From Hyposmocoma kahamanoa (taxonomy: Eukaryota; Arthropoda; Insecta; Lepidoptera; Cosmopterigidae), in NCBI RefSeq assembly GCF_003589595.1, contig NW_020653397.1:1845092-1909091 (forward strand): a DNA stretch of 64,000 bases, given 5' to 3'. Position numbers and translations under genes: made by a program. The notes beneath the pieces were generated by a model. It searched no databases. It was not told where the DNA came from and saw only the letters and a list, made by a program, of their open reading frames with translations. Every line of letters starts with the position of its first letter. Position 1 is the stretch's first letter. This document shows positions 20,138 through 31,124 of the stretch, in pieces.

Positions 20138-20365
20138 CGTTCTCCGTGGTCGAATGACTTGGACACCTGTTTTCATGACGTTCACCTGCGGTCCCCGGGT
20201 TCGATCCCCGGCCAGATCAATGTAGAAAAACTAACTTTTTCTATATTGTCTCGGGTCTGGGACTGTGTATCGTTGTTGTTTCCGATTTCCATAAAACAAG
20301 CGCTTTAGTTATTTACTTTGGGATAAGAGCACCGTATGTAATGTTGTCTAATGTACGTTGTCTAA
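20138..20365 (+). mobile_element. SINE family 2, full-length-like copy
   Basis: tRNA-like head 'gttctccgtggtcgaatgac' with A-box features and B box 'cgggttcgatccccggccag', then a stem-loop ('gtagaaaaac' / 'ctttttctat') and a body 'cgttgttgtttccgatttcc', 'acttactttgggataagagc-like', ending 'atgttgtctaatgt'. Other members are at 30.15 kb (minus) and 55.98 kb (plus). Confidence 0.85.
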
Positions 20366-20616
20366 TGTCAAATATCATTGATAAAAACAAATTAAACGGA
20401 AGCTGTGTAATAATGTTTTTGTTTGAATATACTATTTTAAACTGCTTAAATAGCAAATTTTTATCACCAACAACTTTTTAAGCCTATAAGTACATTGCCC
20501 TTTTAATGTATGTTTATTTTTATCCCCGTATTAATGTTATGTCTATCATAATTTTTCGTGAAAAAAATACTATTCAACGCTAGTGCAAGAATTCAATAAA
20601 AACTTTTAGAAACCCT

Positions 20617-21175
20617 TTTTTTATAAAATCAAGTAACGGGACGAACAAGTCGAGCTTTAAATCGCAAAGATCTGAGGGGCACTGTCACTGCGCCCGACAT
20701 CCAGAGACATAAGTTGACAAGTCCCATGTGCCTGTAATTTCACCAGCACCCTTAACCCTTCAAAACCGGAACACAATAATGCTGATATTACTGCTTGGCG
20801 GCAGAAACAGGTAAGGTGGCAGTACTTCCCTGGATAAACTCTTTCTCAAGGAGATCTACAGCTACTAAAGTATTTAGTACTTTATAGTCTACGCACCATA
20901 TTTGTATTGTTCACTAGTTGCTAGCCACAAAGGTTCACGTGATGATGAAGTCATGTTCGTGAGCTTCGGTGTACTTTTTTATCACTTTATCTATGAGCTA
21001 TATATTCAAATCGCCATGCACATTCTCATTTCGTATATACAAAGTAGCACCAGAAAATGACATGGTGATCACTGATAACATATATATATATATGTCCTGC
21101 AATGAGATGGATTGACGACATTATCAAGATCATGGTTGAAGGCACGAACCATGAATGAATTAGGCTGTACCTGAT
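20617..21175 (-). repeat. family R, long copy with LINE-like upstream segment
   Basis: Minus-strand copy of about 560 bp. The first 270 bases on the plus strand (from 'ataaaatcaagtaacgggac') are the ordinary family R. Beyond 20,885 it continues into a segment shared only with the inverted copy at 33.7 kb. In that segment the minus strand encodes a LINE-like C-terminal relic (RNENVHGDLNI, a stop, LIDKVIKKYTEAHEHDF). At 21,100-21,157 the plus strand encodes a second LINE-type piece, MRWIDDIIKIMVEG. Confidence 0.8.
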
Positions 21176-22500
21176 GATGAATAATGAAAGCTAAATATAA
21201 TCCCTTTGGGCCCATATTGTAATTTGCGCTAACAGCACGTTTTTACTTCCATTGCAATGCCAATGCAACTCAGCTGTTATGTCTACACGTTAAGACTTAA
21301 ACTTGTTTAACATTATCCTACAACATATTACGATGACGAAATCTTCAAGTGTATATGGACTTCGAAGGATTGCAAGACCACGTAACCTAAATTGCCTGTT
21401 TCACTTACTATATAGGGTGAAATATTATTCAGTTTAATTTTTTTTTATAATATTTATTCTTTATAATAATAACTATAACATTTTGAATAATTAAAATGTA
21501 TCGTTTAAAATGAAAAGGCTTGTGTGAAAATAGTAGTGTGGAAAGAAAATCTGTCTACCCTAATGGGAACATTAAAAATGTCTTGCGAACTTATTTAAAA
21601 AGTCAATTACAAGGTCGTCAAGCCTGCTGAGGCATCGTATAAGACAAATCGGACCATATGCACCGTACATAGGTTCGATCATGTTATGCGATCGTATAGA
21701 ACGCAGTTCAGTTAAATATTTCAGTACGGTGACAACAATTTTTATGGTTTCCTATATTGTACAGACGGCACGCGTCTCTTCAGTTGTAAATCAACTTTAT
21801 GCAATTGATATAAGAAGGTTTTTGCATTGCTACACACCAAGCTTGAATTTATCTGGTCAGTCTACCGAACTTTATTTTGAAATCAGGATTATGGCAAACA
21901 GGGGTGGTAGTCCAGGGAGAAAACGATTGCGTCTCAATACGAGGTCAATATTTCTAATACCTGCAGCGGCATTCACGTTCACGTGACATGAACAGACAAC
22001 CTGATCAGACATAAATTACCACGTGACGATTATAGACTACTCAGCAGTGCAATGACCGAATAGCAATGTGCAAAACCAGCCTGTTGAGTAGGAGTTTCCT
22101 TTGTTTTCACATTTAAAATTTATATTGTAGATTACACGCACACATGTAAATAGAATTTGTATAAATAGTCTAGTTTTTAGAAATAAAGATCTCTTTAAAT
22201 CCAGACATCAACGCTGTCTCATTGATGACGACGGAACTCTCCTGACTACAGCATCCTCGCACTGCGGCCAAGACACCTTTAGCCGTCAGCTTATCTGATC
22301 AGTCTTGTGAGTCTGTGAGACTGGCAGTGAGAAAATCCTCTCCTTGCCCCCCTTATCCTTCCCACCTTCCGTCTGTTACCTTAGGTCGCATGGTAACAGG
22401 CTTCCTCTACCTATGTATATACGTATATATAGTAGTGTATGGTTAAGGCTGTTAGGTAGGTAGGAACGTAGGGTTGTTTGTGATAGGTTACAGCTTTCTC
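21176..22500. other. non-coding stretch, possible old LTR-like sequence
   Basis: No gene recognised. An open frame of 101 codons at 21,681-21,986 has no known motif. At 22,067-22,250 there is promoter-like and polyA-like wording ('tataaatag' near 22,161, 'aataaag' near 22,181), but no second LTR or target duplication was found. Confidence 0.4.
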
Positions 22501-22504
22501 TTAC

Positions 22505-22995
22505 CATTTCATGTATAGCCAGCTTTATCCTCATGTAACTGAGCATGCGGAGTCGTTACAGCTTCGCAGAGATATAGCGTCTCTTAGCGTATTCTATCGC
22601 CTGTACCACGGTGAGTGCTCTGAAGAGTTATTCAACCTTATCCCTTCCTCTCCTTTCCATCAGCGGACCACCCGTGCCGGACTGCGTTGCCACAGTTGGA
22701 CGGTCAGTTCAATACCGTCCCGCACTAAAAAGTTTGGCAATTCGTTTTTATGCCGAACCATCAAATTGTGGAACCAACTCCCGGCGCATGTATTCCCTCC
22801 CCTCTATAACATCGGGTCCTTCAAACGTAGTGTGAAGAAGCATTTGGCCAGACCGGCAAAATGATAGTGACGGAGTGAAGATATTTGTGTTTTCCATCCG
22901 TTACTCTCATCTCTGGACTGTATTCGCACTTTCCATCAGGCGCGGTGCAGTCATTTTGCCAAGTCACAATAAAAAAAAAATAAAAAAAAATTACA
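22505..22995 (+). mobile_element. CR1/jockey-group LINE C-terminus and tail
   Basis: An open frame at 22,511-22,864 encodes LQLRRDIASLSVFYRLYHGE then CSEELFNLIP and later FLCRTIKLWNQLPAHVF and FKRSVKKHL. These are the standard C-terminal blocks of a non-LTR retrotransposon ORF2. A short 3' UTR follows and the element ends in an A-rich tail at about 22,970-22,990. It is 5'-truncated, but the surviving 117 codons are open, which suggests a fairly young insertion. The initiator methionine is incidental. Confidence 0.88.
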
Positions 22996-23202
22996 CATTG
23001 ATTAATTTCACAAGCCTTTGATTTCTAAGTTACTTACATTTTTTAATGTTCAGGAGCAACGTGTCATCAATGCCATGTAAATAGTTACCATCACGTCGTC
23101 CTCCCAACGGGATAAACAGAGACCATGAACCTCCACCTGCTACACTTCTGATAAACCTCATTCGCCTCACGCAGTCGCATCAGCTTATATTTTCATCAGG
23201 CG

Positions 23203-23252
23203 CACGACTTGTTTGTCCCGTTACTTGGTATTATAAAAAAAAATACTTCGCG
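23203..23252 (+). repeat. family R, 3' end only
   Basis: 'atcaggcgcacgacttgttt' followed by 'gtcccgttacttggtattat' and an A run. The family 3' end is intact while everything upstream is missing. Confidence 0.8.
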
Positions 23253-23257
23253 TACTA

Positions 23258-23320
23258 ATATGGTTCATTTTGCTTGGGGCCAGCAGTAGGGACACTGGCT
23301 TTATTTCAGAATATGGCTAT
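23258..23320 (+). repeat. 60-bp direct repeat, left copy
   Basis: 'ggttcattttgcttggggcc' and 'gacactggctttatttcaga' match the block at 24,051-24,103 ('ggctcattttgctcgggtcg', 'tacttggcgttatttcagaa'). The two direct copies are about 790 bp apart and bracket a mariner 5' fragment. Nature unknown. Confidence 0.6.
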
Positions 23321-23324
23321 GGTA

Positions 23325-23505
23325 TACTATACGTGTTCTATTTAGTTCAGTTGATATAAAAAAAAACATTGGTATATGTAAACTACGTATTGGACGCTGC
23401 GGTACCTTTGTCTTTTTTTCTTTCGTGAAAATTTTTAGGTATCGTGTTTTCACACCGTACAGTAATCAGTATATATCCTCAATTTTACTATATATCTTTT
23501 CCAAA
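23325..23505 (+). mobile_element. detached mariner 5' region
   Basis: Aligns with the upstream untranslated part of the mariner at 34.65-34.85 kb: 'acgtgttctatttagttcag' near the start, 'gaaaatttttagg' and 'caccgta..gtaatcagt' later in the same order. Similarity stops near 23,500 before the transposase start, so no coding part remains. Confidence 0.75.
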
Positions 23506-24044
23506 ATGATTGATTCAACACTTGCACTGTTCGGAATCAAACAAAGCCGTTTGAGGTTGTACTGGCTCTTAACAACTTCCATTTCCTTGTGATTCAAAGG
23601 GTTATTAGACCGAACTACATACGAGGCGAAAGCAGATGGGTATTATATGGGTGTGCATGCTCCATCATCGACATCATCTTCCATCAGATGAGATTGAGGT
23701 CTAATGCGCATGTATCTTTTATTAAAAAAAAACATTTTTGTCCATTCATTTTTTCACCCCATATACTCAAGATTACCATATATGGTCTATGATTGATACC
23801 AGCTCATTCCCGGCTAGCCGAAAATTCGGCTAATAGCCACAAACATTGATCGCACTAACGATCGTTAGTGTAGCAACACTCATTCGACTATAATTATTGT
23901 GCATTGTTAATTGAAACAAGTGATAAATTATGTGAACTTGGCTCTCTTTTTTACAATAGCGTATTTGTAAAGTCAGAAAAGGGAGAGAGATTACATAAAA
24001 CAGCACTGTTATAACAATTTTGATGTGAATTTTACAATAATAAT

Positions 24045-24103
24045 AATACGGCTCATTTTGCTCGGGTCGAGCGGCAGGATACTTGGCGTTATTTCAGAAT
24101 TGT
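24045..24103 (+). repeat. 60-bp direct repeat, right copy
   Basis: Partner of the block at 23,258-23,320 in the same orientation, diverged at several positions. Confidence 0.6.
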
Positions 24104-25815
24104 TTTTTTGCTTTTTATTCATATTATACATACTCTGTTATGTGTAATCAGACACTCTGTTGCTTATTAATCTATGATGTTGAAGTGTTGAGTCGGAACA
24201 GCACATCAGTGAAACACAGTGTGTGTATAGAACGCCGCATGTCTAGTACGATTATGACGTACTAATTTCTTGTCATACTCAATATATTTATTTAGTACAA
24301 TTGCAAACTTGTAATTTTCCAAATATAGCCTTATCATTGAGGGTCCGTAATTGTCTTCATAAAAATACGAAATAAATGAATTTTAACCATCTTTAGATCC
24401 TTCATGTTTTTGTTCATTTATATTTGAAATCAAAAGAGATGATGCAAGGAAGCTGTATATGTAATAGACAATAAACAGGTGAATAGAGAAATATTTATGG
24501 ACGCTACGAACATATTCTATGAAACTACCATAGCGAGATTCAAATTTGACATATCACTCTACAAATAAGTGGCTATATAACGCATTTTTACTGGTTTTTT
24601 ATTAACCAAAACACGTTAAATTATACGTTCCAATACTAGATAATAAAAAAATATTTAATAATGTTCATTATTTAATATAATTAAAAAAAGAACAGAAACG
24701 AATTCGAACATAAAACCTTAATATAGAACAGCAACTGGCAATTTCAATAATCATTAAAGAAATCGAACAGACGGACGAATTTGAATTCGTATTTGGAACA
24801 GATGTCCGCCGCCTCTTTCAATTACAGATTCAAAATTGATGATATTCAGAACAATGTATTTTCTGAATTTTAAAGCCATAATGCATAACCTGATCAACTT
24901 ATCGTTTGTTTATACTAAAATTTTTTTCAAAAACAATGTTTAACAAAGTGTCGAGACTTAATAAAATATATCGATGGGTTTCTAAAGTCACTACTCTAGA
25001 TGCTTTTGAGATAGGCCACTGTCTATCGATATGGTCGACGAATAGAAGACCAATGCTGTCATGTTATTATATGCAACCAATGCAAAGCTTGGAGTTCCAT
25101 TCTCAATAAAATTACTATTTTCTGAATAAATCTCAGTAATAAGTGAAATAGGGTCGATTTTGGATTGAGCTTGTTGAACTATTCTTAAAAAGCATCTCAA
25201 TACAAAATGTAACAGAAATATGCAATAATTTCCTTACAAAGTTGCGGGCATGTGAGGTCATTGCATCACCTTGATCTGATCTCTAATTTGAAAATAGAAC
25301 ACATGTTTTCAAGGCCAATTCCAAATTCGAATCCTCCAATTTACGTAAACCACAAACAAAATCGCATCTAACGAAATTTAAAAATATTTTTTAGATATTT
25401 TGAGAACTTAATCACAAAGTTAGTTTTAAATGTCACTAATTCGACTTAGAACACTCAAATAAGTTATTGAAGTATTGCTTTTAAAAACGACGTTTTTTGT
25501 GCGGCTGTGGCAGGAAGCGTGCGCGCTAATGGTGATCCCTTCACACCATGTGTGTGAGTCAAAAATTACTTATTTTCTTTATCATTATGTTGCTTATTGT
25601 TATAATTTTGTTTATACGGGGCGTAATTTTGGACTCGTTAGCGAAATATGTGTCGGTTTTCAAATAACAATCCAATCGTAACACCTTTAGGTGTCATTTG
25701 TCGTTTTCCAAATCGATTTGTAAATTAGTGCGGACACGCGATTGTTTAATCTATTACCGATGAATATTGATCATTGTAATTTTGAGTTGATTTTGTTTAG
25801 GGACCTTGTCTGTCG
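24104..25815. other. non-coding stretch, nothing recognised
   Basis: AT-rich with many stops in all frames. Open frames of 60-69 codons at 24.1, 24.9, 25.0 and 25.5 kb have no motif. Confidence 0.5.
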
Positions 25816-25824
25816 CTTTATATT

Positions 25825-25990
25825 TAACCGACTTCGGAAAAGGAGGAGGTTCTCAATTCGTCTGTATTTTACTCCGGCTTGTGAACCGGATTTTGATGAG
25901 ACTTTTTTGTTGGAAATAGGGTACCTCATTATTTGTCCCATTAAAATAAATCACAACAAATCCTTAGACAGTAATGGCACCTCCTAGTAG
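25825..25990 (+). mobile_element. ACCGACTTC-family MITE, one end
   Basis: 'atatttaaccgacttcggaa' followed by 'aaggaggaggttctcaattc' is one terminus of the family seen at 2.1 and 15.1 kb. I could not find the opposite terminus, so the right limit is a guess. Confidence 0.5.
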
Positions 25991-26019
25991 CATAGTTCCT
26001 TCAGGATTAAGTTGTGTTA

Positions 26020-26240
26020 GTTTTGTAGAAATAGAACTCATTGTGCAAGAGTTTGTCTAGGGTATTTCTGCCGTGAAGCAGTAATATGAGCATTACTGCG
26101 TTCCGGTTTTGAAAGGAAACGGTGCTGGTGAAATTACAGGCATATGGAACTTGTCGTTCTAGTGCCTCTCATAACTTTGTTATTTAAAGCTATGAGTGGC
26201 ACTGCAGTACCAGCAGGTTTTGGACAGGCGTGCATGATGC
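26020..26240 (+). repeat. family R copy
   Basis: Runs from 'agaactcattgtgcaagagt' through 'gcattactgcgttccggttt', 'cggtgctggtgaaattacag', 'agctatgagtggcactgcag' to 'ggacaggcgtgcatgatgca'. The 'tctcagggtgacggg' part is deleted. Confidence 0.85.
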
Positions 26241-26469
26241 ATTTACTTATTATTTCTTACAAGAAGGTATATATAGTTAACAGATCTATGAGTAAATTGT
26301 TGCCATAAAAATAGTATCAATGCTGTGTTGCTAGCAACGAAAAAATTATAGTTTAACAAATTGCTGCCATTGTAAATCATATCACATGTTGGTAGAACTG
26401 TAAATAGGATAAAAAATCTCAAACCACATGTGTCTAATTCCCATAAGTTTTTAAAAAGCAAAAAGCTTT

Positions 26470-26530
26470 CACCCGGTTGTGTCGTTCCGGGAACCGAACC
26501 CGGGGCTCGCACAATGCGGCCACGCCTCGT
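26470..26530 (-). repeat. tRNA-like B-box half, SINE remnant
   Basis: The minus strand reads 'cgagccccgggttcggttcc' then 'cggaacgacacaac', a strong B box. The A-box half is not recognisable upstream. Treated as a SINE or tRNA pseudogene fragment. Confidence 0.5.
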
Positions 26531-26705
26531 CTGCGGAATGGCATTAAAGTTAACGTTGAACGTGTTGAAAAGCTCGTTATTTGGGATGAGTTTTAAGCTT
26601 TTGACTTTGGAGAACCAGTTCGATTTCCGATAAATGTATATTCTAGAAGGTTTTTTATTTTAAATATGTATATAAATTACTCATAACTAATTTATTTATG
26701 GAGAC

Positions 26706-26936
26706 ATGTTGTATAACAAGTCTGCAGTCTGCGAGCATGTCATGGATAAACCTACACATTCAATGAAGTTTGACAAACCCCAGGTCCTTGCAAAAGAAGT
26801 CCGTTATCTACCCAGGATGCTGCGAAAGGCCATTGAAATTAAAAAACATCTTAATTTCAACAGGGAAGATGGTTTCTCCGTACTACCAGTTTGGGATCCA
26901 GTATTTCCTCTAATGAAAAATCCCAAACAGACATAA
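26706..26936 (+). pseudogene. Penelope-like element, C-terminal endonuclease fragment
   Basis: Open frame ending in a stop at 26,936. It encodes SAVCEHVMD, then VLAKEVRYLPRMLRKAIEIK, then HLNFNREDGFSVLPVWDPVF. This wording matches the C-terminal part of the GIY-YIG endonuclease that follows the reverse transcriptase in Penelope-like elements. The glutamate in AIEI corresponds to the catalytic Glu of that fold. The GIY and YIG motifs and the whole reverse transcriptase are missing, so it is 5'-truncated at about 26,704. The downstream 390 bp match the inverted copy at 49.2-49.65 kb. Confidence 0.65.
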
Positions 26937-27325
26937 GACTGCAGTACTAATTAATATGTTTTAGTTTATTCTAATTTCTATTAATAATTAATAATAAATT
27001 GAATTTAATAAAAATTCATTCAATAAAATAATTTTTAAAACTTAATATAGCGTAAATTGGAATGTTTTCTTTGTAAAATTAAAAATAAGGTATTTAATTA
27101 ATAACTATTGTAACTATAGTGAAAAAAAAAGGTTGTTTGCATCAATATTACACATTTGGTTGAAGACTGTACCACCTCAGTCAACCGTGATCATAGGACC
27201 TGTAAAGGGCCCGAAACGTCGGTTTGTTTGAAAAAACAAATATACGCGATTTAAATCCGGAAAAATAGTTTCATTTCCTATGTGTAACAATCGCGAAAAC
27301 CTAAGAACTCGATATGTTGTATAAC
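26937..27325 (+). mobile_element. Penelope-like 3' UTR and terminal repeat
   Basis: After the stop codon come about 240 bp of AT-rich UTR and then the terminal repeat: 'aaccgtgatcataggacctg', 'taaagggcccgaaacgtcgg', 'tttgtttgaaaaaacaaata', 'tacgcgatttaaatccggaa', 'aaatagtttcatttcctatg' and a closing segment 'tgtaacaatcgcgaaaacct' with 'aagaactcgat'. The same order, inverted, is found at 49,233-49,652. The closing segment also recurs at 55,393-55,427. Confidence 0.8.
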
Positions 27326-27464
27326 ATTTCGTCAGGGATAGTGGAAGTCCGCGTATGTAGTAAAAGTATTGTTGGTAAAAGTCGCGTATCTGCAATACCA
27401 AATTTCACAGGAGAGGGATTTAACGTTACTACTTTGTTATTTCAATGACTACGACATTTGTTTT

Positions 27465-27545
27465 TGCACAGTATAATATTCTACCTCTAAGGGTGGTAAA
27501 CTAGGAGATAAATGACTTTTGAGGTTGGTTTTTTTAGTACTCTGT
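27465..27545 (-). repeat. ACCGACTTC-family MITE, end fragment
   Basis: On the minus strand it reads 'aaccaacctcaaaagtcatt' and 'tcctagtttaccacccttag' then 'aggtagaatatt', matching the left end and interior of the 2.1-kb element. Confidence 0.55.
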
Positions 27546-28925
27546 ACCGGTGGCGAGACGTGAAAGTAGTCTTTAGTAAAACTGGAGGAAAACAAAAAAG
27601 CTTTCTTTAACAAGTGGCGTCTTGGCGACAATTAAACATCACACTCATTGGCACACAAGATAATTAGTACACTTTATTTCACTGGTTAATTATTCTACAC
27701 GTAAAATTGAGCACAAAAAGTAGATTACTTTAAATTATTTCTAATATTTGATGGCACGTGGAAATGTTTAGGCAAGCCGGTGGGAATCGAGTTATAAGGA
27801 CGCCTCGCCACTGATTTGTACAGAGATTATTAAGTATAGACAGGTGGAGTTATTCACTTTTAATATCAAAACTCGCGCTATATAGAAAAAAAACTTGTCC
27901 ACAATTTATTAACAGTTAATTTAACGATCAAATCTTTTTTTTAATTTATTGCATGACCTGGATACAAACTCTTTCCATCGAAAACATTATAACTAAGAAC
28001 TAAATTGATAACTAAACGAAACAAAAAAAGAAACAGAATTCTAAGCTTCTGTTTTTTCTCATTCAAAATAAGAGGTTTATGACCTAATCAATGATGATTA
28101 TGAAATAATCAGGTTTTTAGTGTTATCATGTCCTAATATGACCATTGATAATACAATAAAATCAACCACATTTAAAAAGAAAACTAAAGAAACCATGGTG
28201 TCGTCGATTTACACCATGGTTAGTCAAACCAATAGCGCGAAAAACCAGTTTTCCCACGACATTTGATACTATGCACGCGCCATGCGTCATGCGACATACG
28301 ACAAACACCCTACGACATAATACGACATCGCGTTATTCGCGTTCGGCATCTGACACCCGTGCGAAACCTTTGTTCCTAGTAATTATCATTTTTACCCTAC
28401 TACTATTACCAACTCGTTTTTACCATTGCAGAAGATGTTCTTTCTTAATACTTAGTATAGAAATTCCATTTTCATGATTGCAAAGTTAAGGTTGCAGCAC
28501 AAAGTTTTCAATGCGTTTAAGTTTCGTATTCACGGGTTGTAAATACTGTGAAGAGTTAGTTTCGTAACGGCAAATAAAAATTGTCAATTGACAAAGCTAG
28601 TGATGTTATTTATTAGTTATTGCTTAATTGCATTAGACGGTAATTCATTTTGTATTAATGAAGATGTCAATTTTATTTTTTTTATTTTTCTCATAGGATT
28701 TATTGTTTTTGTTTGCTCTTTAGTAATGGAGGGAAATGTATTGTTTATTAAGTGCAATTTTTGTAGTTGTTTCTCTTGAAAATGTATCAACAATGAATGA
28801 ATGGATGATTTCCCGGCAATGACAAAAACTTACTCATTACATCAAACGTACCTACGACAACTGCAACTTGGAGTCGAGGTCAAAAGAATTAACAAACTGA
28901 AAGATTTTTTAGCTTTGATCATCTT
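27546..28925. other. non-coding stretch, nothing recognised
   Basis: No gene. A small hairpin ('aaccatggtgt' / 'acaccatggtt') lies at about 28,192-28,222. A tract with repeated 'acgaca' and 'cgacata' words lies at 28,290-28,330. Confidence 0.5.
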
Positions 28926-28929
28926 TACG

Positions 28930-29050
28930 TCGTCTGGCTGGCATATGTTTGCCCAGGAGTGAATAACATATGCCCATTAAAGGGTACATTAGCCTGGAAG
29001 GTATAAAAGCGGTTCATATTCCTCGTGGCAGAATCTACAGCCCTAGCTTT
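28930..29050 (-). mobile_element. I-group LINE, decayed fragment
   Basis: Shares scattered words with the 4.1- and 12.3-kb copies ('acgtcgtctggctg', 'gcccattaaagg', 'cctcgtggcagaatctacag') in the same order and orientation. On the minus strand only CRFCHEE of the cysteine motif is readable. Confidence 0.5.
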
Positions 29051-29061
29051 TAATTAGCTTG

Positions 29062-29240
29062 AAGTTAATATAATCTCACCTGATGGAAAATGACGATAAA
29101 GTTAATGATGGAACATGAACACATAAACAATGCCTATTCAATCTCGTCTTAAAAAGGCCCAAGTTATAGCGTTCAGGGAATAAATTCTTCAGGCATGGAA
29201 TTCCAGTCAACAGCCGTTCGCCACATAAATGTGGAAGAAA
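29062..29240 (+). repeat. dispersed repeat, CTCACCTGATG family, longer copy
   Basis: 'aatctcacctgatggaaaat' then 'gacgataaagttaatgatgg', and further 'tcttcaggcatggaattcca' and 'ccgttcgccacataaatgtg'. The first part matches 19,838-19,875. Parent element not identified. Confidence 0.6.
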
Positions 29241-29564
29241 GAATTAAAAAAGAGAATAACGCTTCATGCGAATCCTTGGAATGGAAAATAGATAGTTTAT
29301 TTTCTAGAATCAATTAATGAATAATTAAATTATTTAATGATATAACAACGGCCTTGTCTTGATTATAAAACGCCTACCAGGAGAGCAGCGTTTTTTAGGC
29401 GGCTAATTGGCTTTCAGGCTAAAGAAAATTGCCACATTTTGAATACATTCGTGATCTCAAATAAATAAATAAATATTAGGCAACATCGTAGACGTTACTT
29501 TGATCTCTAAGTAAGTAAGTAAAACACTTGCGTTATGGAAATCGAAAACAACGACGGACAGTAG

Positions 29565-29597
29565 AATTAGAGCTCCTTGTGAAAGAATTTGTGACGA
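29565..29597 (+). repeat. family R, 5' tip
   Basis: 'agaattagagctccttgtga' then 'aagaatttg' matches the family 5' end. The rest is missing. Confidence 0.5.
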
Positions 29598-29874
29598 TGT
29601 GACCTCGTTTTTATCGCCTTTTCACCGGTTCCTGTTTAAACCGTTTACCAGTGACCAAAAATCTCTTGTGCGATATCTATTTTAAAAAACACAAATATTA
29701 ATAAAACGGGAATAATATTTATAAAATTGGATTTATCACCACTATTTCTTTACCCTTTTGAATTTTGAACTTTAAACTTACTAAGCAAGATGTATGGAGG
29801 CTGCGGAGGCTACTACACTCTCCTGGCTACAATCCTACAGAACATTCCAAGCGGTACCAGCCGCGGTACACGCT

Positions 29875-30150
29875 GTCAAGTTCGTCCAGGGTGGTACTAC
29901 TTTAGCAATAGAAACTTACATATTTCTGCCGCCAAGCAGTAATATGAGCATTACTGCGTTCCGGTTTAGAAGAGTAAGGGTGCTGGTGAAATTACAAGTA
30001 CATAATGGGACTTGTCAACTTGTCTCAGTGCTAGTGGCAGTGCCCACAAGATCTTTGCGAATTAAAGCTCTGAATGGCACTGCAACTGTTATGGATAGGC
30101 GTGTCGCTTACCACCAAGGCTGACTAGTTCGTCCCATTGCATGGTGTTAT
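29875..30150 (+). repeat. family R, near full length
   Basis: Contains 'ttctgccgccaagcagtaat', 'gagcattactgcgttccggt', 'gtgctggtgaaattacaagt', 'ggcactgcaactgttatgga', 'ataggcgtgtcgcttaccac' and the end 'gttatagaaaaa'. An open frame of 109 codons overlaps it by chance. Confidence 0.88.
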
Positions 30151-30300
30151 AGAAAAAGCCACCCAGACCCAAGATAATATAGAAAAGTTTTTCTATATTG
30201 ATCCGGCTGAGGATCGAAACTGTGACCTCAGAGATGACGACCCTATGAAAACCGCATATGCAAGCCAGTCGACCACGCAGGCCACCACGCAAACCACGAT
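30150..30300 (-). mobile_element. SINE family 2 copy, minus strand
   Basis: On the minus strand the head reads 'gcctgcgtggtcgactggct' and 'cacagtttcgatcctcagcc', followed by the family stem-loop ('atatagaaaa' / 'ttttctatat') and 'cttgggtctgggtgg'. It abuts the 3' end of the family R copy. The body after the stem-loop is cut short. Confidence 0.8.
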
Positions 30301-31124
30301 AATCTCAAATACAGTGACGTGTATTTCTTAATGTATATATTTCCGAGCAAGTTTTTGAAGAAATAAAGTCATTTAGATGTTCGTGCTACAGCGTCATGCC
30401 TTTTGGAAAACCTGAGACCTGGAGGTTAAGAACGGAAGGAGCTTTCACTTCTTTGTAGCTTCGAATAACCAGAAGCTCAGTCTTAGGTGGAAATAGCTGC
30501 CATACTTTCGCGAAAGAATATGCTTATTAAATAAGATTTAAAATTAAGGTCAGTTGGAAACGCACTGCATTCTCCAGTGCTGATAGTGGTCCTTTTGTTA
30601 TCGGAGCTGGCATTACGCAAAGTGATTTTATATTTAGCATCTTTATTTATGTTTTGCTGTAATTTTATTTTCTATTTTACGTTTTAATTTTTGTTTTTTT
30701 TCTTTGGTTTGTATTCGTGGCAGAAGTATAGTATCATTGATTCGTAGTAATCAATTAATTGTTTTTTACATTATCTTAATAAACTAACAATCTCGAACAA
30801 TAGAAACGTATTCAGCTCTATATAGAAAAGTCTAACAATTATCTAAAGAAAAACAATGCTAGTAACTGAAGTCGCCTGTCCAGTCCCCCTGCCCTTTGGT
30901 TCGGGGTAAATATTCTCCCGTAGGAGGGTACGGGGAGGGTACCCGACTTTTCCATTACCATTAATTTGCGGGGGAATTTAGGTGTCATCTTGAGAGGCCA
31001 TACGTCTTAATTCAGACTTTTGTTTTCTTTCCAGTCGTCCTTTGAATCCAACTAGTCTGAAGACATATCCAGCTAGTTTTTATTTACGTCGCGTTACAAA
31101 TTGAAATGGTATCATATTATATTT
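30301..31124. other. non-coding stretch, nothing recognised
   Basis: No gene. A GC-rich tract at about 30,875-30,960 ('gtaggagggtacggggaggg') stands out by composition only. Confidence 0.5.

Noticed and set aside
21681..21986. 101-codon open frame as a gene
   Set aside because: No recognisable domain, and in-frame length of this size is expected by chance in 64 kb.
22067..22250. Solo LTR
   Set aside because: TATA-like and polyA-like words are present and the segment could be bounded by TG and CA, but I found no second LTR, primer site or flanking duplication.
27190..27230. Hammerhead ribozyme in the Penelope-type terminal repeat
   Set aside because: Penelope-like elements often carry hammerhead motifs, and 'gaaacgtc' is suggestive, but the required CUGANGA core is not there (the repeat has cctgtaaag instead) and I could not draw three stems. 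A covariance-model scan would settle it.
28192..28222. Hairpin 'aaccatggtgt' / 'acaccatggtt' as a regulatory or microRNA stem
   Set aside because: Arms of only 11 bp, no star-strand-like structure, and no second copy found.
29794..30123. 109-codon open frame as a gene
   Set aside because: It lies almost entirely inside a family R copy and is open only by chance; other copies have stops there.
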